Source: Strigops habroptila (taxonomy: Eukaryota > Chordata > Aves > Psittaciformes > Psittacidae). From it: a DNA stretch of 64,000 nucleotides. Both the position numbers and the translations under genes were made by a program. Below, piece by piece: positions 12,901 through 26,200 of this stretch. The notes below the pieces were generated by a model that worked only from the letters and a program-made list of their open reading frames with translations, ran no database searches and was not told where the DNA came from. Where the stretch lies: positions 84,270,283 through 84,334,282 of the forward strand of contig NC_044277.2 of the NCBI RefSeq assembly GCF_004027225.2, written 5' to 3'. Every line of letters begins with the position of its first letter. Within the stretch, counting starts at the first letter, position 1.

Positions 12901-14599
12901 AGCTTATCCAGAAGCTCCTGAGCCCCTTCACTGTGACCATACTTGGTAGATGTGAGTCTGAAGGAAAATTTGCTCCTGCAGAGATGGAAATGTTTGGCTT
13001 TAGATTACCTGCAGACATGTGAGAAAAGTCTGTCAACCAATATTATTGTGGATTTTCATCAAAATTTCTCTTACAGAAGGCATAATTAGATACATAACAA
13101 TGATGGCCCAGCTGGCCAGCTGGCCCGTATCTTATTTGTTTAGACATATCCACAATCTGTTTTTGTTATGAATCACTTATGGAAAAGCATACAAATCTTA
13201 GATTTGCTGTCTGGTAAGGATGAAAGGTGAAACCCATCTGCATCACAGGAGAAAGTAAAATAAAATTTCTCCTGGGTCATAAGAGCTCAGGACCCTTTTC
13301 AAAAGAAACATGGGTAGGATGTGATCAGGATGCTGTGGCATAGTGTGATTAATGCTCAAAGCAACACAGGAACGTGTTGTTCCAGAAGGAGATAACAGCT
13401 CCCCAATTCCTACTGTCACTGAGGAGGCACTGTGTTGGTGAAAACAACGTCGTTTGGTTTCCTAGCCCTTTCATTTGGGCAGCTGGGCACAGCCAGCACT
13501 GCAAACCTGAAAGCAAACTCAAGTATCTTGCTTTTCCCTTTTGTAGCCTAAAAGCATGCAGGGCCAGCTGGGGTTACTGAGGTGTGAACCTGAGCTGTGC
13601 CCATGGTGTGACACGCTGTTTCCTCATGGGGACTGAAGTGTAGTACTTGAAGGGAGTACTTGCTGGTGTTGCCCGCTGCGGGTGGCTTGGCTGCACGACC
13701 AGGGAATGGTGTGGAGCAGGAGTAAGCCACCTCTTCCTTGCTAAGGACCGCTTACGTCTTTCAAGTAAAAATAGACCTGGAGGGCTGCACCAATTCTCCC
13801 TCTCAATTCTTTCTCCCACTCTGTCATGTTCATCAGTAGTAATGTGGACTGTACAACATGAACCCAGCAGTCCCCATCCCAGAGGTGAAGGGATGGGACT
13901 TTCTGCTCCCCTTCCACCTCTGGGGACAGCAGAGAAGGCTGCTCCTTTGCAGAAGACCTGGCTGCCTGTGGGAGGAAGCGCTTGCTTTACAGCAATAAGG
14001 AGGGCAGGTATTTTTCCTGGAGTGTTAACTCCAGTCTGGCCTTGGGCTTTTAAGGCAACCAAATACAGACTTGTGCCCCTTACAAAGACAGAGCTAAGAC
14101 ACTGTCTTAATGCATGTACAGATGCTAAGTGCTCAGCCACGCACTCCTACATGTTTTGTTTGTTTTCCTGAGTGTCTTTTTCACAATTAAACTTTTTTCC
14201 TGCAAATAGCGGCAACTTCAGTGTAATTTGTAGTACTGGTTTTGCTCAGAAGGCCTTTTAATTGCTCATCCACTACTGTATTCTCTCCTTCATAGTCTTT
14301 GTTCATTCTCGTAGGGTGCCTTTTGTACTGCACTTGCTGAAGGCAATGCACAAAGACTGCTCTTTCCTGCCAGAGCTTGTTGTTGTCTTCAGTAGCTGGG
14401 CAGGTAAAGACAACTCAGGTGTGAATCATTTTGCTCCTGCAATGTAGGAGTTGCTATGAAGAATGATTAAGGCTAGGGGAGGGAAGAAAGAGAGAGTGAG
14501 AGGGAGTGTGTGTCTGCACAAATTAAGGTTGGGAAAGTGGGAGTGGTGTCAATGAGCAGATGAGCTAGCAGAGTCTTCTGCTCGGCAAGGTTTCACCAC

Positions 14600-14661
14600 A
14601 GGTAGCTCTTTGTGCTGTACCCATTCCATTGACTCGTTTACCAGGATTACAGCTTTGCAAA
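14600..14661 (+). other. SERPINB5: Candidate SERPINB5 non-coding exon 1 (3' part)
   Basis: Maspin genes have a non-coding first exon. The sequence ending CGTTTACCAGGATTACAGC at about 14634-14652, then TTTGCAAA and a strong GTAAGT donor at 14662, resembles the end of the human SERPINB5 exon 1 as I remember it (TTTTCCAGGATAACTGTGAC). Splicing it to the acceptor at 20089 gives a 5' UTR with no extra ATG before the coding start region. The 5' edge is unknown; the 14600 given is nominal. The recalled human sequence should be checked before relying on this. Confidence 0.5.
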
Positions 14662-17600
14662 GTAAGTACAGCTTTTTTTCCCTCTTCTGATACTTTAGTT
14701 AATGCCTAACTAATAGTTAAAAAAATCTCCACTGTGAAACATAATGTTGTAGAGGGAGTGGGATAAAGAAGTTTGTACAAAAAGATACCATGTGAAATGA
14801 AAGGAGCAAAGATCCTCTCCAAACTACGATGCTTTGGGTTCATCCCAAAATTGCTGCATTGCTATGCTATATTTCTTCCCCCTGAAAAGATTTATTGGAA
14901 GCAGTGAATAGGATCTGGCAGGTGAGACAGTGAAAGCATTACAAATTATTAAAATATAGTGGTTTATTGCAAATGGCTTTCCCCATATCAGAAAAAGCAG
15001 GTTGTGTCCAATGCCATGAAACATGCTCCATGTGTCAAAGTAGGATTTAGACTGTTTTGTCTCTGTTACAGAGGAATATTCCTTTCATTTTCTGCAGAGG
15101 TGTGTACACTGTACTCCGTTTGCTTTATTACTTGAGTGACTAACCTGCACTTGTTTAAAGTGAAGGGCAGGAACTTTGGTCCAGTAATTACCAATTTATT
15201 TTCAGTGTGACAATTTAGTTTGAAGAATTCACTGGCTATTGAGGTACAACAAAGCATATTGCGGTGGCTCATCCTGATTTCCTTCCTGGAGTGACTTTCC
15301 TTGCTATATTGCTGACAGTGCTTTTTCCCAGGCATACAAGATGTTCTGGTCCCACATGAGTCTAATGTCTTACGTTCCTCAAAGAAATGTCTGTTCAGAG
15401 GAAATTGTGTTCTTGTTGCATAGCCAGGTATTCTGCCAGGTAGAGAGTTGTCATTTGTGTAGAAGTAAGAAGAAAAGGCTCACAGATGTCCTTTATTTCC
15501 TTTATATTTTCTGTTTGCCGAGTAAAAACTAAAGTGGGTCATGTTCAGCGCTTGAGCTAATTTCACACATTAATGCCTTACTTGTGAACCATGCATGTAT
15601 CTTTTTGATATGGTTTCATACAGTGGAAGTTTGTTTGAACTGGAGAGACTACCACACTGGCACTCACAGCTCCTGAGCTATAAACCAAATACACTTCCCC
15701 AGCACTGGATGGCCAGCACCGGTCATGCTTTATCTGTCACAAGTGACTTCTGGAAGGACTGCTTAACCAGGACAAGAATAAAATAAATACTTGTTCTGCG
15801 TTATCAGATTATCCCTACCATGTAGCTAAATAGACTTGTCAGACATTTCCACACAGATATTCCTATTCTCCTGGCTATATTTTTAAAAGATAAGCTATAT
15901 TTAGTTTTTCTCTTAGAAAGTAGACAGTCAACAAAGCCTCTCTGTTGGTTTGGGAGGGGGGAGTGTTTGTTGTTGTTGTTGCATTTAAGAGTGACTAAGC
16001 AAAAATGGTGTCTTAAACGTGTTTAAATCAGGTTTTTCCAAACTGGTTCAGTAGCCTTTCGGCTCCCTTCTGTATCTGAAAGTGCTTCTGTAACTCTGTG
16101 ACAGTTTTAAGAAAAGCTGGGTGGATCACAAGCTACCTGAGCTTAGAAGATGCCCCAGTGCCGCGGGCCTCTCTGGAAATGCTGACATACTGCTTTCCTG
16201 GGAAAGGAGGGACTCAGCAAGAATCAATGCAGCAGGCCTTTTTGAAATTTCATTTTCAGGTTTTTTACTCCTCCCTGTTTGAGGGTTCCCTGTGATTACT
16301 GACTCAGGAGCTGCATCTAATTTCTAAGACTGCTAATGGGCTTTCCTCTAGATGGGAGCCTCAACCCTTCTCACTTGATTAGAACTGGCTTTACTGGACT
16401 CACAAGGCTTGGGATGCTCAAGTCTTTACTGAGGTTTAACATTTTGTAATGTTTACTACAGTAAATATTTTTCACTAATATGAATGTCATAGGCTCCTAA
16501 ATATCATACATCATAAATAAATGGAGCATAAAAACCTGACTGACCGGGTGAGTTGAAAAAGTGGAATAGAGATTATTCTTCTCTATCCAGCCCGTCATTC
16601 AATGTTAAGTGTGGGACTGAGCTTTTCTCCCAACAAAATGCCATGAATGGGCATTATTTCAATAGTAGCACTAAAAGAAATTGTTAGAATGGAGAGCTTT
16701 ACCACTACCAGGAATAGTTTCACTCCACACAAAAGAAGCTTTGAGACTATCAGCAGTTAATGAATGAACAAAAGGTAAATAAAAGGTTTACCACAAAGTA
16801 CCTCCTGCTTTCCTTGCTGAAAAGGAACACCGAAACTTTGTAGAAAATGAACCAACATGAACAGTATCAGAGTTACTAATGAGGTCAGAAGAGTTTTTAA
16901 GCCATGGTACAGCTTTTCACTGGCATAAGGAAAAAGAGTTTAATTCAATTTTGCAAAATTTCCTATTTTATTTTCTTACTCTGAATCTCTTGCAAGATCC
17001 AGAGGCCTGAATAGAATAATATGAAGCCAGCCAGCACTAAAGAATGATATTCTACCCCACTAGCAAGTCAGATTTCTTTCAGATGAACTACATGCCTCAT
17101 TCTGCATTTTGATGTTCTTTGTATTGTTTGTCTTCTTGAGGGTGGTAGATGTTGAATGACACATTCTTTGTTCCCTGGGTAATTTTCCACCAGCTCCTCA
17201 GTAAGAAACACCTAGGAAGTTGCTACTTGCCCCAAGTCTTAAAATTTTAAGGGGTTGGGGAGGGGAACAGAGAAAGAGAGGAGGAGATAAGGGTACGTAT
17301 ATATTCTGTGTTCATTGTGAATGGTTGAGTTAATGGGGAAGATAAGATAGGTAGCCTATGCAAGGCATTTATTTAAGACATGCACAGGCACAAAAGTGCA
17401 TGTCTGGAATGAGCAACTACAGAGAGATGCTTTAAAGGATGATGTTACGTTGCTGCTTTGCCTCTGTTGCTCCAAGTTACTCCCTCATCAGCAGTCTCAG
17501 TCCTTCAAATTTGTTTTAACTGACTTTTGCCACTGTTCTGCCCAAAGCTGTCCTCCTTTAAGGTTCATGCTGAGCCCATGGTTTCTGGCAAGCTTCACTT

Positions 17601-20089
17601 TTCTGGTAATGAATTGCTTTTATGCAAGAGAAATTGTAACTACGTAAATGAGATAGATGGTTGCAGCGCTGCGCTGGTGCTTTAGATACGTAAGATCTCT
17701 GAGGCTCAGGAAACATATCTCATTCTGACATCAGCGTGACTACCTGCTGACACTGTAAAATGGGATCTCACATGGATAATCTCTCCTTACCTAGCAGCTG
17801 CTGGGCACTGCCAGGCTACTGGCCCCTGGATGTTGCAAAGCATACTTTTCTATATTTTTATGTAGAGATAACTTTCTCCAGTCATATATATTTAACACTT
17901 CCCCTCTTCAAGACAAATTCCTTTCCCCTCCCACCCCCCCCAGTGAGAGGAAATTTTTTAGCAAACAATTTGTTGCTAATACCAACAGTCAGAACATTTT
18001 GCAAGAGTGCAGTGCTGGTTAGGTGTGCTTTTCAAACGTGGATTTAAAAAAGCCTTGGTTTTATGCCAGTACCTTTGTTTTTCTTACTTAATTAGATTGT
18101 GCAATGTATTTCAGTAACCTTTTGTACAGCATCTTTTAGCCCAGAACAAGTCAGTTGCCAAGTAAAACAGTGGCCTTACTAAATAGATTCAAGAACATGT
18201 GTAAGTTAATTAAAATAAAAATAAAGACATTTATTTTATAAGAAGCCTTTTCTAATCAAACGGGCCTTACAAGTAAATCAAAGTGTTTCTCTTACTGTGT
18301 CACAGGCAAATTATGCACCAGTTCTGTTACTCCCATAGAAATGTTTAAGTACAGATTATTTGGAAGTCATTTGCTGCTGTCAAGTACCATAACTGCTCCA
18401 CAGTGTCTCTGTACAGTAGTGTCAGATGTTTAGCTACATTTGGGCAGTATGACACATGCACTCAAATAGGAGATTGTTCTAATTCAAAATGCCGTTCCAA
18501 ACCGGGAGGAGAGGGAGCAGTCAAGAAAGGTACCTTGCTGGAGACAGTTGCCTGCCCATATGTTCCCTCTTCCTCTTTCTGTCTTCTCATACCTTTCTGC
18601 TCTCACCCAGTGAGGTCTTTCCTGGGCTAGGATGCAAATTATATGAACTAGGTGAGTAAATGTTTGAGACAGAAGTATTAGGTAGCTATTGGAGAGAAAT
18701 CCCTGTCTTTAAGGTGTTTCTCAAAAGACAAGCAAACCTTCTACTAGTGTAAGAAATAACTGACTTTCCTTTTCATGATAGGATAAAATAGGGCCCCTAG
18801 ATCTTCACTGTCAGAGCCTGACATGCAAATGTAGATAGGTATGTGTCTGGATAAGAACACAGCGTTTAAAATCACCCCTCTACACCATATTTATTCCACT
18901 ATTTTGACATTTTTCCTGGAGAGAGCAAATGCTGGAGACATGCTTTAGGTTCTGTGTGAAATCTTATGCCCAATATTTATCTTTTCCATTTCCTTTTTGT
19001 CTCTGTAAGTAGCTTTGATGGAGCTGTTCAACACCAGTTTTAACAGATTGCCTATTTTTTTAGGGATAGATGATACTGAGGGCAGAGTAGTCTCAAATTC
19101 ACTATGCCAAAGGGGTCATCTTCTATGTGCTTGCTGGTCTAAAGCCAGACTTGTGCTATTGACTGAAATTCTGTGGTTCCCCCTTGTCAGCTTGAACCTA
19201 CACAAATGTGCTTATGCTAAAGTGCAATTTCAGGTATGTGAAAGCAGTCTGGAAGATGGGAATACTCTCTGGCTTTCCCAGAACATGGACTTGAGACAGA
19301 ACAGACATTGGGCACTGTCCTTCCCATTCCTGACTGCACAGAGCATCTAACAGCCCTGTGGCAATTGTAGTTATTAGGAACAACTAGGAAAATATTTGCA
19401 GTTAGAACAGTGTAATTGGTGAATGGGCACACAGCAGTATTTATTTAGGAGGCCTCCTTTAAGTTTCTAGGACAATCTCAACCTACAGGACCAGACAACT
19501 TTCTGAAGACTTCAAGCAAGGCTAGGGAGAATGGGGAATCATCCCTCAGAGGGAGGACGTGTACCAAAACTAAAGCCTTAACGAACAATTAGCCATGAAG
19601 CAAGAGACAGGAGTGATTATGAGACTATTAAAGGCCTGTCTGAGAGCCAGGAGAGCCCAGAGCATAGGCAAAGTACCTTATAAGTTGACACATTTTTAGA
19701 GTATCAATTAAAAACAGATTAAATTCGTATGTGATCCAATTTGACTCATGTGCGTGGGTCACCCTGACCTACCCAGATTTCCCCAAGTGCTTCTGGCAAT
19801 ACTGGCTCATGTAATATGTGGGATTGCCATTTGTTGCTTGAAGATGATGGCTGTTACTGAACCACTTTCATTTCTTTCGTTGGATATGGATGAGACCTTT
19901 CCCGCTCCTCAGGAGCTGCCAGTGTGCTGGCAGAAGCTGAGTGGGCTCAGCCAGGCCCTTCTCTCCTCTCCCTGAAGGTTCAAGCTGCTCAGTCCCATGT
20001 TGGTGTCCAGCCTCTTTCAGTGCTCTGACCCATCACAGCAGGAGCTAGAATTACACTGACTAATCTTTCTTTTCTCTTTTCTGATTCAG
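14662..20089 (+). other. SERPINB5: Probable SERPINB5 intron 1
   Basis: If the exon above is right, this 5.4 kb is intron 1, closed by a pyrimidine-rich tract and CTGATTCAG acceptor at 20081-20089. No other exon, RNA gene or well-preserved repeat was recognised in it. A GTTGTTGTTGTTG run lies near 15968. Confidence 0.45.
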
Positions 20090-20096
20090 GATGACA

Positions 20097-20264
20097 ATGG
20101 ATGCTCTGCAACTAGCGAACACTGCCTTTGCAGTTGATATGTTCAAAAAACTATGTGAGAAGGACAAAACAGCCAATATTATTTTTTCTCCACTGTGTAC
20201 CTCAACGTCTCTGGCTCTGGCATATAAAGCTACGAAAGGTGATACTGCAGACCAAATGAAACAG
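20097..20264 (+). CDS. SERPINB5: SERPINB5 exon 2 (first coding exon), residues 1-56
   Basis: Encodes [16 protein letters not shown] and continues to Met-Lys-Gln, covering helices A to C. The exon starts at 20090 after CTGATTCAG and ends before GTAAGG. Two in-frame ATGs occur, at 20091 and 20097. The second gives the family N-terminus and has A at -3 and G at +4, so it is preferred. Use of the first would add Met-Thr. Confidence 0.95.
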
Positions 20265-23200
20265 GTAAGGTGTCAGCATTCTGTTCTGTGCCTGCAAAAT
20301 TATCTGGCAGTTGGAGATGCTTTCTTAGTTATTCTCATTAATATACTACTAGACATCTGGTTCCCTTGTAAGTTAGGTTGCAAACCATCCATCCAAAATT
20401 CCTGAAAGTTTCCACACTCCATAAACCCACACAGAAAAAGAGGTTGAAAATCTGGCATAAAGAAAAAGCTTTCTCAATTGTGTAACAAAGTGGACATGGC
20501 AAAGTCCTCAACAGTTGCATTGAAGCCTTGTCTCCTTTTAGCATAGTGTTGATTGTGGCTGCAAGTCACAGTCAAGATCACTCAATTTTCTGGATAATTG
20601 GGATTTTTTCATTATTCAATTATGACTAAGCTTTATAGAATTGGAAAGAATTTTGCCATTGTCTTTCAGCAGCAAGTATGCTTAGCAGCTCTGTCACTGA
20701 CATTTCCCCTTTCTCCTGCAATACCACGAAGAGGAGGCAGAGGCAGTAGAAGTAGGCACAACTTCAGCCATGTTTCTCCTTACAAGCAGCTTATGATGTT
20801 CAAGGAGCTTCCAACACCATGATGCAGCATGGCAGTTTATCAAGCTCTCTCTATGGTGGAGAGAGACAGCCTTGCAGTCTCTTCTGCTGCCCCTGTGTAA
20901 GCAGAGATTTGTGTAGTTCCTTTTTATCCTGGTGCCCATGGTTTTTGCAGTTCCTTAAAGGTGGATCAGAAGCAAATTCCATATGCATTTGTGTAATGAT
21001 TATCACCTGGCTTTGATAGATGTTGTACATATTTGAATATACTTTCCCTCCATTGGGAATTACTCTCTGTACCTTGTCATTCACTGAAGGGAGCCCCACT
21101 TGCAGCCCCCTGTGCCCTCACTCATGCCACAGGTTTACAATGAGTCTTGTGCTATTCACAGAGCTGCACAGCAATGTGTCCATTAAGATCTTGTAGGCGT
21201 TGCAGGTTTTTCCACACAGCATTGTGGGGTTTTTTTTTCGTTTTGAATTAAATTAACTCTAGATTTTTTTTTTTAATTTTTTTTTTTTTTTTTTAATTTA
21301 GATGACCCCTGCAGCTTCCTCACCATTTCAGAATTCAAGCATTTTCTTCCTAATGGGAGATTTCAAAATAGTAACCTGCTCTTACTTTTGTTTTCACTTA
21401 CGTCTGTAATTTGCTTTGAACCATCCCATAATAAGTTAGCATACACATCCACAAATGGAGCTCTGTTACATAAATGCGTTCATGTTTCATATTTCTCAAG
21501 TGGTATATCAAAAGTGCTGACTCCAAATACTCAGGAGAGCTTGGTGTGTTTCTAAATGTAACATCTCCTGTTTTCTATGTCTGTTCTAGCTTCTGCCTGC
21601 CCCTGAGTTCATGCTTGGTTTTTAAATACTAGATGCAAAGGGAGCCAGACTGGCAGTCTTACTCTGGAATATCAGTTAACAAACTTGTGCCAAAGGCTCT
21701 CACAGGTATAGAAGTTGCAGTAGCGTAGCTTTCTCCCTGAACATAGTTTCCAGGCACAGAAGCTTTCTGCACTTAACATGCTAAGAAATAAAACTGTTGG
21801 AGGAAAAGGAAATAAGTAGAGAAAGTTGTTTCTGAGGAAATGACTGTGGGCTTTGGCTATGAGACCTGTGCTGGTGCTGTGCCCTTGGGAGCTTATTTCC
21901 TTCTGCTCCCACTAAGCAAGGATAGGGGAAGACACAAAGGGGTGGTTAAGGCAGACCAGCAATTTATTGTGTCTGTAAAGATACGATGTGTTCAGGGAGA
22001 AAGAGCAGGAGTGAAGGACAAAGGGAACAGAAGGTTGCTAGCGCCTGTTATGCTTCATGTGAGAGTTTGAGACAGGTGAGGAAGGTTTGGCAGGCTGCCT
22101 GTAATGAAACAGCCACCATCAAAGACCCTGTAATAAGCAGGCATTAGGAATTCAATTCATATTTACAGGGTTATTTTCAAACAAGACCAGCAGAAACCTC
22201 TCACCTCTGGTGCCTAAAACCAGTAAGTTTTAGGTCACCTCAGTACATCCTAGAACTGGATTTGTCATTCCCAGGAGCTGGGAGGTGGCCACGTGTGGGT
22301 CAGCAGCCCTACCTCCAGCTCATACTTTGTCTACCAAAACAGACTTATACTTATCTGATCATTTTTTGCTGAAATACCACATGATGTCATAGGATCATAG
22401 AATCATAGACTGGTTTGGGTTGGAAAGGACCTTAAGGTCATTTAGTTCCAACCCCCTGCCATGGGCAGGGGCACCTCACGCTAGACCATGTTGCCCAAGG
22501 TTCTGTCCAACCTGGCCTTGAACACCACCAGGGATGGAGCATTTACCACCTCTTTGGGCAACCTGTTCTAGTGCCTCACCACCCTCACAGTAAAGAACTT
22601 CTTCCTTATATCTAACATGAACTTCCCCTGTCTAAGTTTGAACACATTACCCCTTGTCTTATCGCTGCAGTGCCTGTCATGTATCAGTTACAGCAATCAG
22701 AGAACCTGATGATCTGTTAAGCATTTTTAAATGTGTAGCCTGCTTCTAGAAAGGAGACTAACTGGGACCCTCATTTATCTGGCTTAAAAGCTCCAGGTTT
22801 TTGGGCAGGAATGTAAGTTTGATGAAAATATGACTGCATACTGCAGCGTTTTAATTGAGTAAACCACATCACCAGCATGAACAGCTCTATTGATTTCTTT
22901 GGACTGCTCACAGGAAACAAATGCAATTGGTAAAGTTCTGTTAGGATCAGGTTTTTAGATTTATGTGAGGATGTCAAATAAATAAAGGATTTTTGAGTAA
23001 GAACAGTGAGAGGTTCTGTTGTTAGCTTAAATACAAAAAGCCACAATTCTGGTCGCAAACTAGCACGACTTTTTGCTAAGCTGTTAGGAATATTTAGATT
23101 ATAATAATAAGAAAGATGTTTAGTGTTTTATTATATTCATTTTACAGGTACTCCATTTAAAAGATGTCAAAGATGTTTCTTTTGGGTTTCAAACAATAAC

Positions 23201-26200
23201 TTCAGATGTTTCCAAACTCAGCTCTTTCTTTGCACTGAAAATGGTCAAACGGCTCTTTGTAGACAAGTCTCTTAATCCTACCACAGTAAGTACTGCAGAA
23301 AAGCCTAGTGCTGTGAATTGCTTGGCCAGTATGTTGATGGGTTATGGTGTCAGACTGCAATGTTATTTAAAATAAATTCTCTCACTTTTGGCTGTTAATT
23401 GGGTAGACTCAGATGATGAACAATGTAATATTCTCTGATGCCATAAAGGTTTGTAGGAGAATGGATGAGTGTGCTGCCTGACCCCAAGCTATGCAACTAT
23501 TACAACACTTTTAATTCTTTCATTAATATGCTTTATGTCAGTAGCTCAGTAGGTTTTCAATGCGACATAACTTCTGTGCCACATCAAGGTCTTGTAAGTA
23601 TGAGCAAAAAAGGAGTTTTTAAAAAAAGTTGGTGGGCCAAGTGTGTGTCCAGTTCACACACCCAAGTAATTACTGCTTAAGCTGTATTTTCTTAATCTGT
23701 CTGAGGAGGCAGGAGCCTGGCTATTGAAACACCACAATTGGAAAAGGTGGTGTTTGGCCTTATAACTTATGGACCTTGCAAATAACTGAGAAAAATGTTG
23801 GTGGTTTTTTGTTTGTTTGTTTGTTTGGGGGTTCTGTTTGGTTTGTTTTGCTTTGCTTTGCTTTGTTTTCTTTCTCCAAAAGTTGCTTTTGAGTAGGGCC
23901 CCAAACATCAGCCTAGAAGTGGTGTTTCAGAAAATTCAGCATATTTAAATGGTGCTATAATAATTTAATAATTTTATAATCATATTGATAGGATAAGAGG
24001 GAATGTTTTTAAACTGACAGAGGTTAGATTTAGATTAGTCATTAGGCAAAAATTCTTCACTATGAAGGTGGCGAGGCACTGGCACAGGTTGCATAGAGAA
24101 GCTGTGGCTGCCCCATCCCTGGCAGTGTTCAAGGCCAGGCTGGATGGGGCTTTAAGCAACCTCGTCTAGCGGAAGGTGTCCCTGCCCATGGCAGTGAGTT
24201 GGAACTAGATGAGCTTTAAAGTCGCTTCCAATCCAAACCATTCTGTGATTGTATGAATCAGATTGCTTGCTGTTCAGCCTCTGCTACAGCAAAGGCCAGT
24301 ACCCATCCACAGCAGTAAACATCTCATCAGGTGAGGACAGATATGATATGAGCAGCCTGTGGCCTTTATCTCAGTCTTCTCTCTTACCCAGGTCTGGACT
24401 GAGGGTTGTATTATCCTTTCAAACTCTGGAAACATGGTCACTCCTGCAATACCAAAGTTACTTTAGCTGCTGATGTAATACCACTGGCCTGAAGGCAACC
24501 TTGGGAGCAATGTGTTGAATGCAGCTGTGCACCCTGGTTGTTATCCACTGTCACTCATAATAAACTCTCCAGCTACCTTATGGTGAAGCTTGGGATGCTG
24601 ATGTTGCAGACTCTGTAACATTGAGGGGATGGCATTTAACCTATGATGACTTTGGTACCTTGTGTCTTTCAGGACTTTGTCAACTCCACAAAGAGGCCTT
24701 TTCCATCTGAACTGGAATTAGTGGAGTTCAAAGAAAAAACCGAGGAAACACGGCAGAACATCAACAAATCTCTTTCAGAGTTAACTGATGGTGAGTACAG
24801 CTTAACCTTGGGGGTGCTGTTTGACTCTTTGGAGAAAGAGATCTTTGTCCTTGTGACACGTCTTTACTAATGCTTTTAGAAATAAACACATAGTGAAAGC
24901 AATGAGACTAGAGTTACTATTTGGATTCATGAGGATTAGCAACGTCAGCCTGTTTTGGAATCACTAACTTACTGCAGCATTTCTGAATGTGGAAATGTGA
25001 GACTGACCTTGCATCAGCCTTGGGCAAAGCTGCTCACACTTGACTGCAGCAAGATAGTTTGGGAGGATGACAGCTTCTGGCTGTCTTGCTTCACAAGCAT
25101 CTGACATTGATACATCAAACACCTGGGCCCTGGTTTACTTTAAACGTTTTACTGTGATGGGAAGCACTTGCTGAACTCTGAATTTCAGGCTGTTAATTAA
25201 TAGCTTGGCTTAGTTCAGCTCAGCTGCTCTTGCCAGCAAGGGTGCCACAAGCAGATGTGCATCTCTTATTTGCCTTCCTGTGGGAATGGAGCTGCAGGAA
25301 CTTCTGCAGTGCTGCTGAGCCATCAACCGCAGGGCTGAGTTATGAGAGATGCCCCTCAGTGACCGTGAGGGTCCCTGGGGCAGAGCCTGCCCAGTCTGCT
25401 GGGGACAGAGGTCTGGCCCTGGCCCAGGAGATCACCCAGGGTCCATGGTGAGCCTGTTTGCAGCCTGGGCACAGGTATCTCTGGGGTTGGCTGCTGCCTC
25501 ACCCTTGCGTGGTGCAAATATGAAAACCTGGGTCCATGACTGGTCTTTCCCAGGCTGGCACAGGTGCCAATGTGGAAGTACCCTGCCCTGATGGTGCAAT
25601 TCATGCATGAAGGCAGGACTTGCCTCTCCTGTGCTCTGAATTCAGTGTCTTTTATGGCAGTGCCTGCACAGATCTAAAACAGAGTAAAGGGGAGGAGGCA
25701 CACAACATTTCCATATTCTTTTTGAAGTCTGTAGCAGTATTCGATTATGAACTGTAATCAGAGCAGCATTTTTTGTTATTCTGGTTATTTTATTCTCACG
25801 TATCAGTCTAGAAGTGAGAGGCTGCTGATCTGGAACTTCCCTTCAAGTCTTGCCCTCCAAATGACAAAAGTTTTTGCTTAAACCTCTGGAATTTCACTGA
25901 AAATTCAGTACCTTCTTAAAGGTACTGGACAAAAGCAGTAAACATATTTTTGATAACATGCTATTTTGATAACATGCTATATAAGATGAGAAAACCTGTC
26001 ATTTGGAAGATCTGCTTTGATCCCAAACCCACTGTCAAACATTAAGCTGCAATTTTAAATCAGTGCTTCTTTTTGGAATTTTCTAGTAGAATTAAAATAT
26101 TTTATTTGTCAGGTGCAGGACATAGACTTTTTAATGCAGTGAAATGTTACCATATATACTCATAACATATTGTTGCATTAACAACCATCTTAAACCTGTT

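Larger units (their letters stand above)
1726..14560. other. VPS4B-SERPINB5 intergenic region
   Basis: About 13 kb of AT-rich DNA with no gene I can support. It holds CR1 fragments near 2222-2540 and 9572-9980, a short poly-A run near 10024-10039, and a few scattered open frames of 60-190 codons without family resemblance or splice context. The longest, overlapping on both strands near 13574-14171, looks like chance. Regulatory elements of SERPINB5 may lie in the right-hand part, but none can be assigned from sequence alone. Confidence 0.6.

Noticed and set aside
13574-14171. Overlapping frames of 188 (minus) and 174 (plus) codons
   Set aside because: Open on both strands at once, no recognisable domain and no splice context; most likely chance.
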